From an uncultured Pseudomonadota bacterium (GTDB taxonomy: Bacteria; Pseudomonadota; Gammaproteobacteria; Steroidobacterales; Steroidobacteraceae), in assembly GCA_946479515.1 (NCBI GenBank), contig CAMLGF010000031.1, positions 1 to 40,057 of the forward strand: a stretch of DNA of 40,057 nucleotides, given 5' to 3'. The translations under genes were made by a program, and so were the position numbers. This document shows positions 7,432-15,212 of the stretch, piece after piece. The notes under the pieces are model-generated. The model made no database searches. It was not told where the DNA came from and was given only the letters and a program-made list of their open reading frames with translations. How positions within the stretch are numbered: position 1 is the first letter of the stretch; every line of letters starts with the position of its first letter.

Positions 7432-8559
7432 GTGGCAAACAAGAAGCTGCTCCTGTTGAGCGTGTCCGCCGGCGCGGGACACGTGCGCGCTGCGCAGGCC
7501 ATCGAAGCCGCGGCCCGTGGAGCGCAACCCGCTCTCGATGTCACGCATATCGACCTGCTGACCCTGGTATCCGCGGATTTCCGCAGGCTGTATGGCCAGC
7601 AATACATCAAGCTCGTGGAGAAGCTGCCGCAGCTCTGGGCGTACTTCTACGGAAAATCGGACCGGCCGAGCCGCGATTCGCTCGCCGGCAAGCTCAAGCG
7701 CGCCATCGAACGGCTCAATACACGCGAGCTTTCGGCGCAGATCCGGCGAGTGGCTCCCGACGTCATCCTGTGCACTCACTTTCTGCCCGCCGAGCTGCTG
7801 TCGCGCCGGCGCGCCAAGGGCGCCGCGTTGCCGCCGATCTGGGTCCAGGTCACCGATTTCGACGTGCATGCACTCTGGGTGCATCCGCACGTCGATCGTT
7901 ACTGTGTGGCCAGCGACGAGGTGGCGTTTCGCCTGGCAGACCGCGGCGTACCGCGCGAGAAGATCGCGGTCACGGGCATTCCTGTAATGCCGCAGTTCGC
8001 AGTGCCGCTGCAACGGGACATCTGCGCGCGCGAGCTCGGGCTGTCGCCGGAGCGATTCACCGTACTCATGATGGCCGGCGGCGCAGGTGTCGGCGGGCTC
8101 GATGCCCTCGCGGCGCGTCTGCTGCGCCTGCCCGACGACCTGCAGCTGATCGCGCTGGCCGGCCGCAACGAAGACCTGCTGCGGCGCCTGCGGGCGCTCG
8201 CCGCGTCGCATCCTGGCCGACTGTTCCCGCTCGGCTTCACCACCACGGTGGAACGACTGATGAGCGTGGCGGACCTCGTGGTGACCAAGCCCGGCGGCCT
8301 GTCGGTTTCGGAGTGCCTGGCCAGGGGGCGACCGATGCTGCTCGTCTCGCCGATTCCCGGCCAGGAGGAGCGCAACGCGGACTATCTACTCGAAGCCGGC
8401 GCCGCCATCAAGGCCGTCGATGCGGCGACACTGGAGTTCAAGCTGGCGCGCCTGCTGAAGGATCGCGCCCGCCTGCGTGCCATGAGTGACGCAGCGCACG
8501 GAATCGCCCTCCCGGATGCGGCGGCCAACGTGGTGGCGCTGCTATGCTCGGGCACATGA
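7432..8559 (+). CDS. GT28-family glycosyltransferase (MurG/MGDG-synthase-like)
   Basis: The 375-residue protein uses a GTG start. Its N-terminal Rossmann domain carries LSVSAGAGHVRAAQAIE, the acceptor-domain signature of monogalactosyldiacylglycerol-synthase-type enzymes, and the central phrase VTDFDVHALWVHP. The C-terminal half has the nucleotide-sugar site TKPGGLSVSECLARGRP and PGQEERNADYL. These place it in the MGDG_synth plus glycosyltransferase-28 C-terminal architecture. It probably transfers a sugar from a UDP-sugar to a lipid at the inner face of the cytoplasmic membrane; which sugar and lipid cannot be told. Its stop overlaps the start of the phosphatase gene (ATGA), which suggests joint function, for example in envelope lipid metabolism. 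Confidence 0.85.
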   Translation: MANKKLLLLSVSAGAGHVRAAQAIEAAARGAQPALDVTHIDLLTLVSADFRRLYGQQYIKLVEKLPQLWAYFYGKSDRPSRDSLAGKLKRAIERLNTRELSAQIRRVAPDVILCTHFLPAELLSRRRAKGAALPPIWVQVTDFDVHALWVHPHVDRYCVASDEVAFRLADRGVPREKIAVTGIPVMPQFAVPLQRDICARELGLSPERFTVLMMAGGAGVGGLDALAARLLRLPDDLQLIALAGRNEDLLRRLRALAASHPGRLFPLGFTTTVERLMSVADLVVTKPGGLSVSECLARGRPMLLVSPIPGQEERNADYLLEAGAAIKAVDAATLEFKLARLLKDRARLRAMSDAAHGIALPDAAANVVALLCSGT

Positions 8560-9143
8560 CACGCGCGCTCGCCTGCCTGCTGATCCTTGCCGCCGCGCCG
8601 GCGATGGCGCAGGCGCCCGCGCCCGAGGGCGCGCGCAATGCCGATTGGGCGGTACCCGTCGAGCTGCCCGGCGTCCCCAATCTGCACCGCCTCACCGACT
8701 ATCTCTATCGCAGCGAGCAACCCACTGCGGAGGGCTTCCGGAACCTGGAAAAGCTCGGCATCCGCACCGTCATCAACCTGCGCTATTTCAACAGCGACGA
8801 CGACGAAGCCGCGGGCACCGCACTGCAGCTGCGGCGTGTGAAGATCCTCACCTGGCGCGCCGGCGACGATCACGTCATCGAGGTCATGCGCATGCTGCGC
8901 CAACGGCAGGAGGGTCCATTCCTGATCCACTGCCAGCATGGCGCGGACCGCACCGGGCTCATGAGCGCCATGTACCGCATGCTTGAGCAGAACTGGACCG
9001 CGCAGCAGGCGCTCGACGAGCTGGTCGACGGCGGCTATGGCTTCCACAGCCTGTGGAAGAACATCAGGAATTATGTGTTGTCGGCCGACGTGGCCGGGCT
9101 GCGCGCCAGAATCGGCAGCACCTCCACGCTCACCGTCAACTGA
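8556..9143 (+). CDS. Exported protein-tyrosine/dual-specificity phosphatase-like protein
   Basis: The ATG at 8556 overlaps the glycosyltransferase stop (ATGA), which fixes the start better than the upstream ATG at 8544. The 195-residue product has a signal peptide (MTRALACLLILAAAPAMAQA) and a DSP-like fold with the catalytic P-loop HCQHGADRTG (C126, R132). A plausible general-acid Asp lies in RAGDDH. The upstream phrase YLYRSEQPTAEGFRNLEKLGIRTVINLR is typical of bacterial DSP/DUF442-related enzymes. Export suggests action in the periplasm, perhaps on a phosphorylated lipid or sugar intermediate related to the adjacent glycosyltransferase. The last 73 bases overlap the 3' end of the convergent transglutaminase gene. 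Confidence 0.87.
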   Translation: MTRALACLLILAAAPAMAQAPAPEGARNADWAVPVELPGVPNLHRLTDYLYRSEQPTAEGFRNLEKLGIRTVINLRYFNSDDDEAAGTALQLRRVKILTWRAGDDHVIEVMRMLRQRQEGPFLIHCQHGADRTGLMSAMYRMLEQNWTAQQALDELVDGGYGFHSLWKNIRNYVLSADVAGLRARIGSTSTLTVN

Positions 9144-10009
9144 TGCTCGGCACCGCCGAGGATCACGCCGCGCAGCGGCGACACGTCGCCGAAATCCCGG
9201 CCCCAGGCAACCGCCACGTGGTCGGTGCCGACAAAACAGCCGTTCGTGGGATCGAAGTCTATCCACCCGTACGGCGGGCTCCATACCGACACCCAGGCAT
9301 GTGAAGCATCGGCCCCCACCAGGCGCTCGCCACCGGCTTCCGCCGGGTCGGTGGTGCGCAGATAGCCGCTGACATAGCGCGCCGGCAGCCCGCGCGAGCG
9401 CAGGCAGGAAATCATGAAATGCGCGAAGTCCTGGCAGACTCCGCGACGCGTCTCGAGCACTTCCGTGGCAGGCGTGCCGATGTGGGTGACACCGGGCTCG
9501 TACTGGATGTCCTTGTGCAGCTTCGTGCACAGCGCCTCGGCGCATTGCAGGACCGACTGGCCTTCGGGGAAGCAGCCCTGCGAGTAATCCGTGAACGACT
9601 GCTTGACGCGCACGTGCGGCGATTCGTGGCGGAAGCGGGCGGCCTCGAGCTGCTCGCGCGACGGCCACGCTGCGCGAAACTCGAACGCGCCGCGCACCCG
9701 CTCCCAGGGCAGCGCGCTTTCGACGCGCACCGCGGGCCGGGGGTGAACCTCGATCTGCATTTCGGACACCACCTCGAGCTCGCGATGCGGCCGCGACAGC
9801 TCCACGCGCGCCATGGGATTGCCGAAGGCGTCGAGTTCGTCCACGCGCCGATGCCCGGCCGGCGAGATGCGGATCTGGTGCTCGAGACATTCCTGGAATG
9901 GCGCGGGCCGCGGCACCAGGTGCAGCAGGTGATGCGAATGCACGACGTCGTCCGCGTACCGGTAGCGGGTCTCGTGGCGAATGAAATAGCGGCGGCTTGC
10001 GTTGCTCAT
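9071..10009 (-). CDS. Transglutaminase-like cysteine protease (bacterial transglutaminase family)
   Basis: The start is the ATG at 10009, which overlaps the stop of the upstream ATP-grasp/alpha-E gene (ATGA at 10006-10009); the longer frame is spurious. The 312 residues comprise the bacterial transglutaminase N-terminal beta domain (about 1-90, starting YFIRHETRYRYADDVVHSHH) and the papain-like core (about 150-260). The catalytic triad is visible: C192 in RRGVCQDFAH, H237 in DASHAWVSV and D253 in WIDFDPTNG. In related gene clusters this protein accompanies circularly permuted ATP-grasp and alpha-E proteins and is proposed to cleave or transfer the peptide bond they make. There is no signal peptide, so it is cytoplasmic. 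The C-terminal dozen residues overlap the phosphatase gene. Confidence 0.92.
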   Translation of the reverse strand: MSNASRRYFIRHETRYRYADDVVHSHHLLHLVPRPAPFQECLEHQIRISPAGHRRVDELDAFGNPMARVELSRPHRELEVVSEMQIEVHPRPAVRVESALPWERVRGAFEFRAAWPSREQLEAARFRHESPHVRVKQSFTDYSQGCFPEGQSVLQCAEALCTKLHKDIQYEPGVTHIGTPATEVLETRRGVCQDFAHFMISCLRSRGLPARYVSGYLRTTDPAEAGGERLVGADASHAWVSVWSPPYGWIDFDPTNGCFVGTDHVAVAWGRDFGDVSPLRGVILGGAEHQLTVSVEVLPILARSPATSADNT

Positions 10010-12471
10010 GATGCCAATGCGTGCGCGTTGCTTTCGAGCAGCGTGAAATGGCGGCGGGTGATCCGGTCCGAGAGGTCCGCGGCGCCCGCCTGCAGTGTCC
10101 GCAGCGCCCGCGCCAGATCGGCGCGCGCCTCGGCGCCGGCGACATCCGCGGTGTCGAGCCGCACGGCCGGCGCCGGCGCCTCCGGCACGCCCGCCTGACG
10201 CTCGCTGCCGAGGCCGCGAGCCAGCTCGTCCAGGTCGTGGTCGATGGCCTCGCGCAGGAATTGCAGCGCCATGGGATGCTCGCGATCGTTCATCAGCAGA
10301 TCCAGTGCCTGCGACAGCCGCGCCGCGCCCGCATGACGCGCGCGGTAGACAGGCGTGCTGTCGCAGACTTCGAGCAGCCATTCCACCGCCCCGGTCCGCG
10401 TGGCGTGCGCGCTTTCGAGCTGCCGCGCCAGGATGCCTGCCACGAACTGCAATCGCTCGATGCGCCGCCCCAGCCGCATGAGGCGCCAGCCCTCGTCGTG
10501 CAGCACGTCCTGCTCCGTGAAACCGGCGAGCGCCGCGAGCGACAGCAGCGCGCGCTCGTAAGGCTCGCGACTGCCGCCGCGCGAGGCCGTGGCCTCCTGC
10601 ATCTGGCGCTGCAGCCCGACGACGCCGCGCCAGTAGCGCGACGACAGGCGGCTGCGCGCCTGCGAAGCGCACCAGGCCAGTTGCCGCACGTCGGACTGCA
10701 GGCCTCGCGCCGCACGCTCGCGCAGCGCGTCGCCGATGTCCTGCCCGGGAGCCACGGCTTCCAGCTCACGGCAGATGCCGCTCGCATGCTGCCAGGCCTC
10801 GGCGACGCTGTGGGCCTGAAGCGTGTGCAGCAGTAGCCGCGCGTCGTTCTCGGCGCGTACGCCGTAACGGCCCAGCCAGTACAGGTTCTCGACCAGCCTC
10901 GAGGGGATGTGATCCTGGCGCCGCGAATCCAGGTCTGCCGTGGCAGCCGCCGCCGCCTCGCGGCCCTGGCCGAGCACCCACACGTCCTTGGCGCCACCGC
11001 CGCGCTGCGTGGACACCACGTCCGCGGCGTCATCGTTGGCGACGCGCGCCAGAGCGCCCGGCATCACCTTGAAACCTTGCGACGTGCGCACGGCGTACAC
11101 GCGGATGGTGAGCGCGCGCGATATCAGCTCCGTCGATGCCGCGGATTTCCACACCGGCGCATGCGACAGATGCACGTGTTCCTGCGCCACGTAGGCATAG
11201 GGCCGGTTGCGCAGGCGCTCCACCAGCAGCTCGCGCGAGCGGCCCTGGAATTCACGGCCGAACATTGGCTCGAAGCGCTGATTCGGATAAGCGGGTTTGA
11301 TCACCAGGCGCTCGAGGTTGGCGAGCACGTATTCCATTGCCGGCTTCTCGCCCAGCCACCAGGTCGCCACCTCCGGCAGCAGCAGCCGCTCGCCGATCAG
11401 TCGTTCGGCCAGCGGCGGGAGGAATCCCAGCCAGGCGGCGGATTCGATCACGCCGGTGCCGAGTGCGTTCGACACCATGACGCGCCCGGCGCGCAGCGCG
11501 CCCAGCAGGCCCGGCACTCCCAGTGCCGAGTCGCCGCGCAGCTCGAGCGGATCGCAATAGTCGTCATCCAGCCGGCGCAGGATGGCATGCACGCGGCGCA
11601 GTCCGCCCAGCGTCTTCAGATAGACGGTGTCGGCGCGCACGGTGAGGTCGTTGCCTTCCACCAGCGGAATGCCCAGCTGCCGCGCCAGGAAGGCATGTTC
11701 GAAGTAGGTCTCGTTGTAGGGGCCGGGCGTGAGGATGACGGCGAGCGGCGCTTCGGCGCCGGCGTCGGGCGCCAGCAGCAGTTCGCGCAGGTGGCCGAAA
11801 AAACCGCGCAGCCGGCGCACGCCCATGTCGCCGAGCATCTCGGGGTACACCTGCTCGAGGATTTCGCGATTCTCCAGTGCGTAGCCGGCGCCCGACGGGG
11901 CCTGCGTCCGGTCGGCCAGCAGCCACCAGCGGCCATCCGGCGCGCGCGCCAGATCGGCGGCGTAGGTGTGCAGCCAGGCGCCACCGGGCGGCCGCAGACC
12001 CTGGCAGGGCCAAAGGTAGTTAGGATGGCCGAAGGGCAGCTCGGCGGGGATGTGGCCCTCCGCCAGCAGGCGCTGCGGGCCGTATATGTCGGCGAGCAGC
12101 TCGTTCAGCAGATGCGCGCGCTGCGCGACGCCCGCTTCGATGGCCTGCCATTCGCCGGCGGGCAGCACCAGCGGCAGGGGGTCCAGCGCCCAGGGCCGGT
12201 CCGCGCCCTGCGGATCCGCGTACACGTTGTAGGTGACGCCGTTCTCCACCACCAGCCGGCGGGCGAGCTCGAGCGAGCGCCGCACCAGGTCGCGGGATTC
12301 GCCGGCGCGCAGGCGCTCCATCAGCGGCCGCCAGTGCGGCCGCAGGCCTCCGTGCGCATCGTTCAGCTCGTCGTAGCGTCGCAGGTCGGCCGGCTCGAGA
12401 ACTGCCTGCATTTCGTTCACCGCGACTCCGGCTGCACACGGCAGCCGTTCGTCGACAAGGTAGTTAGCCAT
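10006..12471 (-). CDS. Fusion of circularly permuted ATP-grasp and alpha-E domains
   Basis: The product is 821 residues from the ATG at 12471. Residues about 10-505 form a circularly permuted ATP-grasp domain (DUF404/407 type) with LTPGPYNETYFEH, LVEGNDL and DSALGVPGL. Residues about 521-821 form an alpha-E (DUF403) domain starting SRLVENLYWLGRYGVRAEN. These families were proposed, from comparative genomics, to be amidoligases making peptide-like conjugates. The segment equivalent to the glycine-rich nucleotide loop reads VIKPAYPNQRFEPMFG here, against VVKPVDGSGGYGMLMG in the plus-strand paralogue, so nucleotide handling may differ. The frame continues to 12585 and the Shine-Dalgarno is weak, so the start is not certain. 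It heads a two-gene operon with the transglutaminase. Confidence 0.9.
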   Translation of the reverse strand: MANYLVDERLPCAAGVAVNEMQAVLEPADLRRYDELNDAHGGLRPHWRPLMERLRAGESRDLVRRSLELARRLVVENGVTYNVYADPQGADRPWALDPLPLVLPAGEWQAIEAGVAQRAHLLNELLADIYGPQRLLAEGHIPAELPFGHPNYLWPCQGLRPPGGAWLHTYAADLARAPDGRWWLLADRTQAPSGAGYALENREILEQVYPEMLGDMGVRRLRGFFGHLRELLLAPDAGAEAPLAVILTPGPYNETYFEHAFLARQLGIPLVEGNDLTVRADTVYLKTLGGLRRVHAILRRLDDDYCDPLELRGDSALGVPGLLGALRAGRVMVSNALGTGVIESAAWLGFLPPLAERLIGERLLLPEVATWWLGEKPAMEYVLANLERLVIKPAYPNQRFEPMFGREFQGRSRELLVERLRNRPYAYVAQEHVHLSHAPVWKSAASTELISRALTIRVYAVRTSQGFKVMPGALARVANDDAADVVSTQRGGGAKDVWVLGQGREAAAAATADLDSRRQDHIPSRLVENLYWLGRYGVRAENDARLLLHTLQAHSVAEAWQHASGICRELEAVAPGQDIGDALRERAARGLQSDVRQLAWCASQARSRLSSRYWRGVVGLQRQMQEATASRGGSREPYERALLSLAALAGFTEQDVLHDEGWRLMRLGRRIERLQFVAGILARQLESAHATRTGAVEWLLEVCDSTPVYRARHAGAARLSQALDLLMNDREHPMALQFLREAIDHDLDELARGLGSERQAGVPEAPAPAVRLDTADVAGAEARADLARALRTLQAGAADLSDRITRRHFTLLESNAHALAS

Positions 12472-12555
12472 GGAACGCCGCCGCCGCCCGGTGATGCGCC
12501 GGACAGAACAGCGTGACGTGATGGCGCGCGCCAGTGGATCGACACGCTGGCATTC

Positions 12556-12566
12556 TACACAGTGTA
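12556..12566. promoter_or_regulatory. Palindrome in divergent promoter region (candidate operator)
   Basis: TACACAGTGTA is a perfect odd palindrome in the 228-bp gap between the two divergent ATP-grasp genes. On the minus strand it runs directly into TAGAAT, a five-of-six match to a -10 hexamer reading toward the fusion gene, although no convincing -35 was found. A shared operator for both modules is an inference. Confidence 0.35.
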
Positions 12567-12699
12567 CTAACAGGCTCCGCACCAAATTGCTTCAAATCCG
12601 CAGTGCCAGCACCAGGCGGAGGCATACCGGACGGCGCGCGCACTTCTTTTGAACTCGACGATTGCGCTCTGGTATTTTCGGATGCAAAGCGCTGCCACG

Positions 12700-14175
12700 A
12701 TGAAGACCGACTGGACCTCCTATGTTTCCCCGGGCTTCCACGACGAAATCGTGGGGCCGGCCGGCGGCGCGCGCGCCGCAGGCCGGGCGCTCATGCGCTG
12801 CCTCGCCTCGCTGGGCGGTGGCGAGATCGCGTTGCGCCAGCAGGCCGCGGAGCTCGCCATCAAGTCCATGGGCATCACCTTCACCGTGTATCACGACCAG
12901 AAGGATGGCTCGCAGGCCGGCAGCATCGATCGCGCCTGGCCGCTGGACATCATCCCGCGCACCATCTCGCGCAGGGAATGGCAGCGCATCGAGGCCGGAC
13001 TGATGCAGCGGGCACGCGCGCTCAACCTGTTCATCGACGACTGCTACCACCAGCAACGCTTCATCCGTGACGGGCACATGCCGGCGTCGATCATCGCCAC
13101 GTCCAAAAACTTCCGTGCCGTGGTCCAGGGCATCCGGCCGCCGCTCGGCACCTGGGCGCACATCTGCGGCTCGGACCTGATCCGCGACAAGGACGGCACG
13201 GTGTACGTGCTCGAAGACAACCTGCGCGTGCCCTCCGGTGTGTCGTACATGATCGAGAACCGGCAAGTGGTCAAGCGCGTATTCCCCGAGCTGTTCGAGA
13301 GCGCGGCCATCCTGCCGGTCGACGACTACCCTTCGCAGCTCTACGACATGCTGAGCGCGCTCAGTCCGCGCAAGGAGACGCGCCCCGAGGTCGTGGTACT
13401 CACGCCCGGCATCTACAACTCCGCTTACTTCGAACATTCGTACCTCGCGCGCCAGATGGGTTGCGAACTGGTCGAGGGGCGCGATCTCGCCGTGGACAGC
13501 GACGACGTGGTCTACATGCAGACGGTGCGCGGCTGGACGCGCGTCGACGTGATCTATCGGCGCATCGACGACGATTTCCTGGACCCCGAGGTGTTCCGCA
13601 ATGACTCGGCGCTCGGTGTACCCGGGCTGATGCGGGCCTGGGCGCGCGGCAACGTGGCGCTGGCGAACGCACCCGGCGCTGGCGTGGCCGACGACAAGCT
13701 CGTCTATACCTACGTACCCGACATGATCCGGTACTACCTCGGCGAGGATGCCATCCTGCCCAACGTGCCCTCCTGGCGCTGCGGCGAGCGCAAGCAACTG
13801 TCGCATGTGCTCGACCACCTCGAACAGCTGGTCGTGAAGCCCGTGGATGGCTCGGGCGGCTACGGCATGCTGATGGGGCCAATGTCGACCCGCAACGACC
13901 GGGCGAAGTTCGCGGACTCACTCAAGGCGGATCCGCGCAGTTTCATCGCGCAGCCCGTGGTGACGCTGTCCACCGTGCCGACGCTGGTCAGCGACCGCCT
14001 CGAGCCGCGCCACGTCGACCTGCGGCCGTTCATACTCAGCGGGCGCGAGACCAGCGTCACCACCGGTGGTTTGACGCGCGTGGCCCTGCGCAAGGGATCG
14101 CTGGTCGTGAATTCATCGCAGGGCGGCGGCAGCAAGGACACCTGGATCGTGGACACCGATACCCATGCTGGCTAG
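12700..14175 (+). CDS. Circularly permuted ATP-grasp protein (DUF404/407), stand-alone
   Basis: The 491-residue product starts at the ATG at 12700; ATG 12682 and TTG 12649 are in frame but add unlikely sequence. It is paralogous to the first half of the minus-strand fusion: both share LTPGxYNxxYFEH, the LARQxG helix, RRxDDDxxDPE and DSALGVPGL. It retains a glycine-rich loop VVKPVDGSGGYGM and the acidic segment VLEDNLRVPSGVSYMIENR, as expected for ATP/metal binding. It probably activates a carboxylate as acyl phosphate and joins it to an amine, as in glutathione-synthetase-like enzymes; substrates are unknown. It overlaps the alpha-E gene by 11 bases, so the pair is co-translated, equivalent to the covalent fusion on the other strand. 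Confidence 0.92.
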   Translation: MKTDWTSYVSPGFHDEIVGPAGGARAAGRALMRCLASLGGGEIALRQQAAELAIKSMGITFTVYHDQKDGSQAGSIDRAWPLDIIPRTISRREWQRIEAGLMQRARALNLFIDDCYHQQRFIRDGHMPASIIATSKNFRAVVQGIRPPLGTWAHICGSDLIRDKDGTVYVLEDNLRVPSGVSYMIENRQVVKRVFPELFESAAILPVDDYPSQLYDMLSALSPRKETRPEVVVLTPGIYNSAYFEHSYLARQMGCELVEGRDLAVDSDDVVYMQTVRGWTRVDVIYRRIDDDFLDPEVFRNDSALGVPGLMRAWARGNVALANAPGAGVADDKLVYTYVPDMIRYYLGEDAILPNVPSWRCGERKQLSHVLDHLEQLVVKPVDGSGGYGMLMGPMSTRNDRAKFADSLKADPRSFIAQPVVTLSTVPTLVSDRLEPRHVDLRPFILSGRETSVTTGGLTRVALRKGSLVVNSSQGGGSKDTWIVDTDTHAG

Positions 14176-15199
14176 GGTGGTCGAGAACGTGTACTGGCTG
14201 TCGCGCTATCTCGAGCGCGCCGAGAACACCGCGCGCATCATCGGCGTGAACAGCAACCTGCTGCTCGACCTGCCCGGCGGCATCGCGCCGGGCTGGCTGC
14301 CGCTGGTCGACATTTCCGGCAACCGCGCCGAGTTCGACACGAAGCATGCGGGCGGGAAGTTGCGCGGCGAGGAACGCGACGTCGTCCACTTCCTGATCGC
14401 CGACCCGGAAAACGCGGGCTCGATCTGCTCCTCCCTGCGGGCGGCGCGCGAGAATGCGCGCACGTTGCGCGAGATCCTGCCCACCGAATCCTGGGAACTG
14501 CTGAACCAGTTCTACGCCGATTTCAGCCAGGACCTCGCCACCGGCATCAACAAACGCACCCGCTTCGAGTTCCTGAAGCGCATCGTCGTCACGCTGCAGA
14601 CCATCGCCGGCATGCTCGACGGCACGATGAACCGCAACGATGCGCACACCTTTCTCATGCTGGGCCGCAATCTCGAGCGCGCGGACATGACCAGCCGCAT
14701 CATCGACGTGCGCTCGGCGCAACTGCTGCCCGCCGAGACTCCCGAACTGCGCCCCTTCGAGAGCGTGCAATGGATGAGCGTGCTCAAAAGCCTCTCGGGC
14801 TACCAGATGTACCGTCTCAAGATGCGCACCCGCATCCGGCGCACGGACGTGCTCCAGTTTCTGTTGCGCGACGATCAGTTCCCGCGCTCATGCCTGTACT
14901 GCCTGACGCAGCTGGAGAGCTTTCTCAAGCCGCTGCCGCGCAGCGAGGCCGTCATGGAAGTGCTCGACACGGCGTTCAGTTTCATCGCCCGAGCGCCGCT
15001 GGCCAGTCTCGACCAGCCCGGTCTGCACGATCTGATCGACCGCATCCAGATCAACGTCATTGCCGTGCACGACATGATCGCGACAATCTACTTCCCGGGT
15101 CGCGATGCCAGCGGCATGCAACGCATGCCTTCCCAGAGTGCCGCCAACAGCCAGGGGCAGCGACAGAACTCGCTGTCGTTCGGTATCGCGGCCACCTGA
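14165..15199 (+). CDS. Alpha-E domain protein (DUF403)
   Basis: The 344-residue all-helical protein begins MLARVVENVYWLSRYLERAEN, the hallmark of the alpha-E family and homologous to the C-terminal domain of the minus-strand fusion (RLVENLYWLGRYGVRAEN). Its start lies inside the end of the ATP-grasp gene. Alpha-E proteins are consistent partners of circularly permuted ATP-grasp proteins and transglutaminase-like proteases, and their conserved acidic residues have been taken to suggest an enzymatic or substrate-holding role; no activity is established to my knowledge. The last 35 residues (MPSQSAANSQGQRQ region) are low complexity and probably disordered. Confidence 0.92.
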   Translation: MLARVVENVYWLSRYLERAENTARIIGVNSNLLLDLPGGIAPGWLPLVDISGNRAEFDTKHAGGKLRGEERDVVHFLIADPENAGSICSSLRAARENARTLREILPTESWELLNQFYADFSQDLATGINKRTRFEFLKRIVVTLQTIAGMLDGTMNRNDAHTFLMLGRNLERADMTSRIIDVRSAQLLPAETPELRPFESVQWMSVLKSLSGYQMYRLKMRTRIRRTDVLQFLLRDDQFPRSCLYCLTQLESFLKPLPRSEAVMEVLDTAFSFIARAPLASLDQPGLHDLIDRIQINVIAVHDMIATIYFPGRDASGMQRMPSQSAANSQGQRQNSLSFGIAAT

Positions 15200-15212
15200 T
15201 GGATCGCCCGCC

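Noticed and set aside
9071..10672. A longer version of the transglutaminase reading back to 10672.
   Set aside because: The extra N-terminal sequence lies antisense-free within the ATP-grasp/alpha-E gene in another frame, is Ala/Arg-rich without motifs, and the ATG at 10009 gives the expected domain start and an ATGA overlap.
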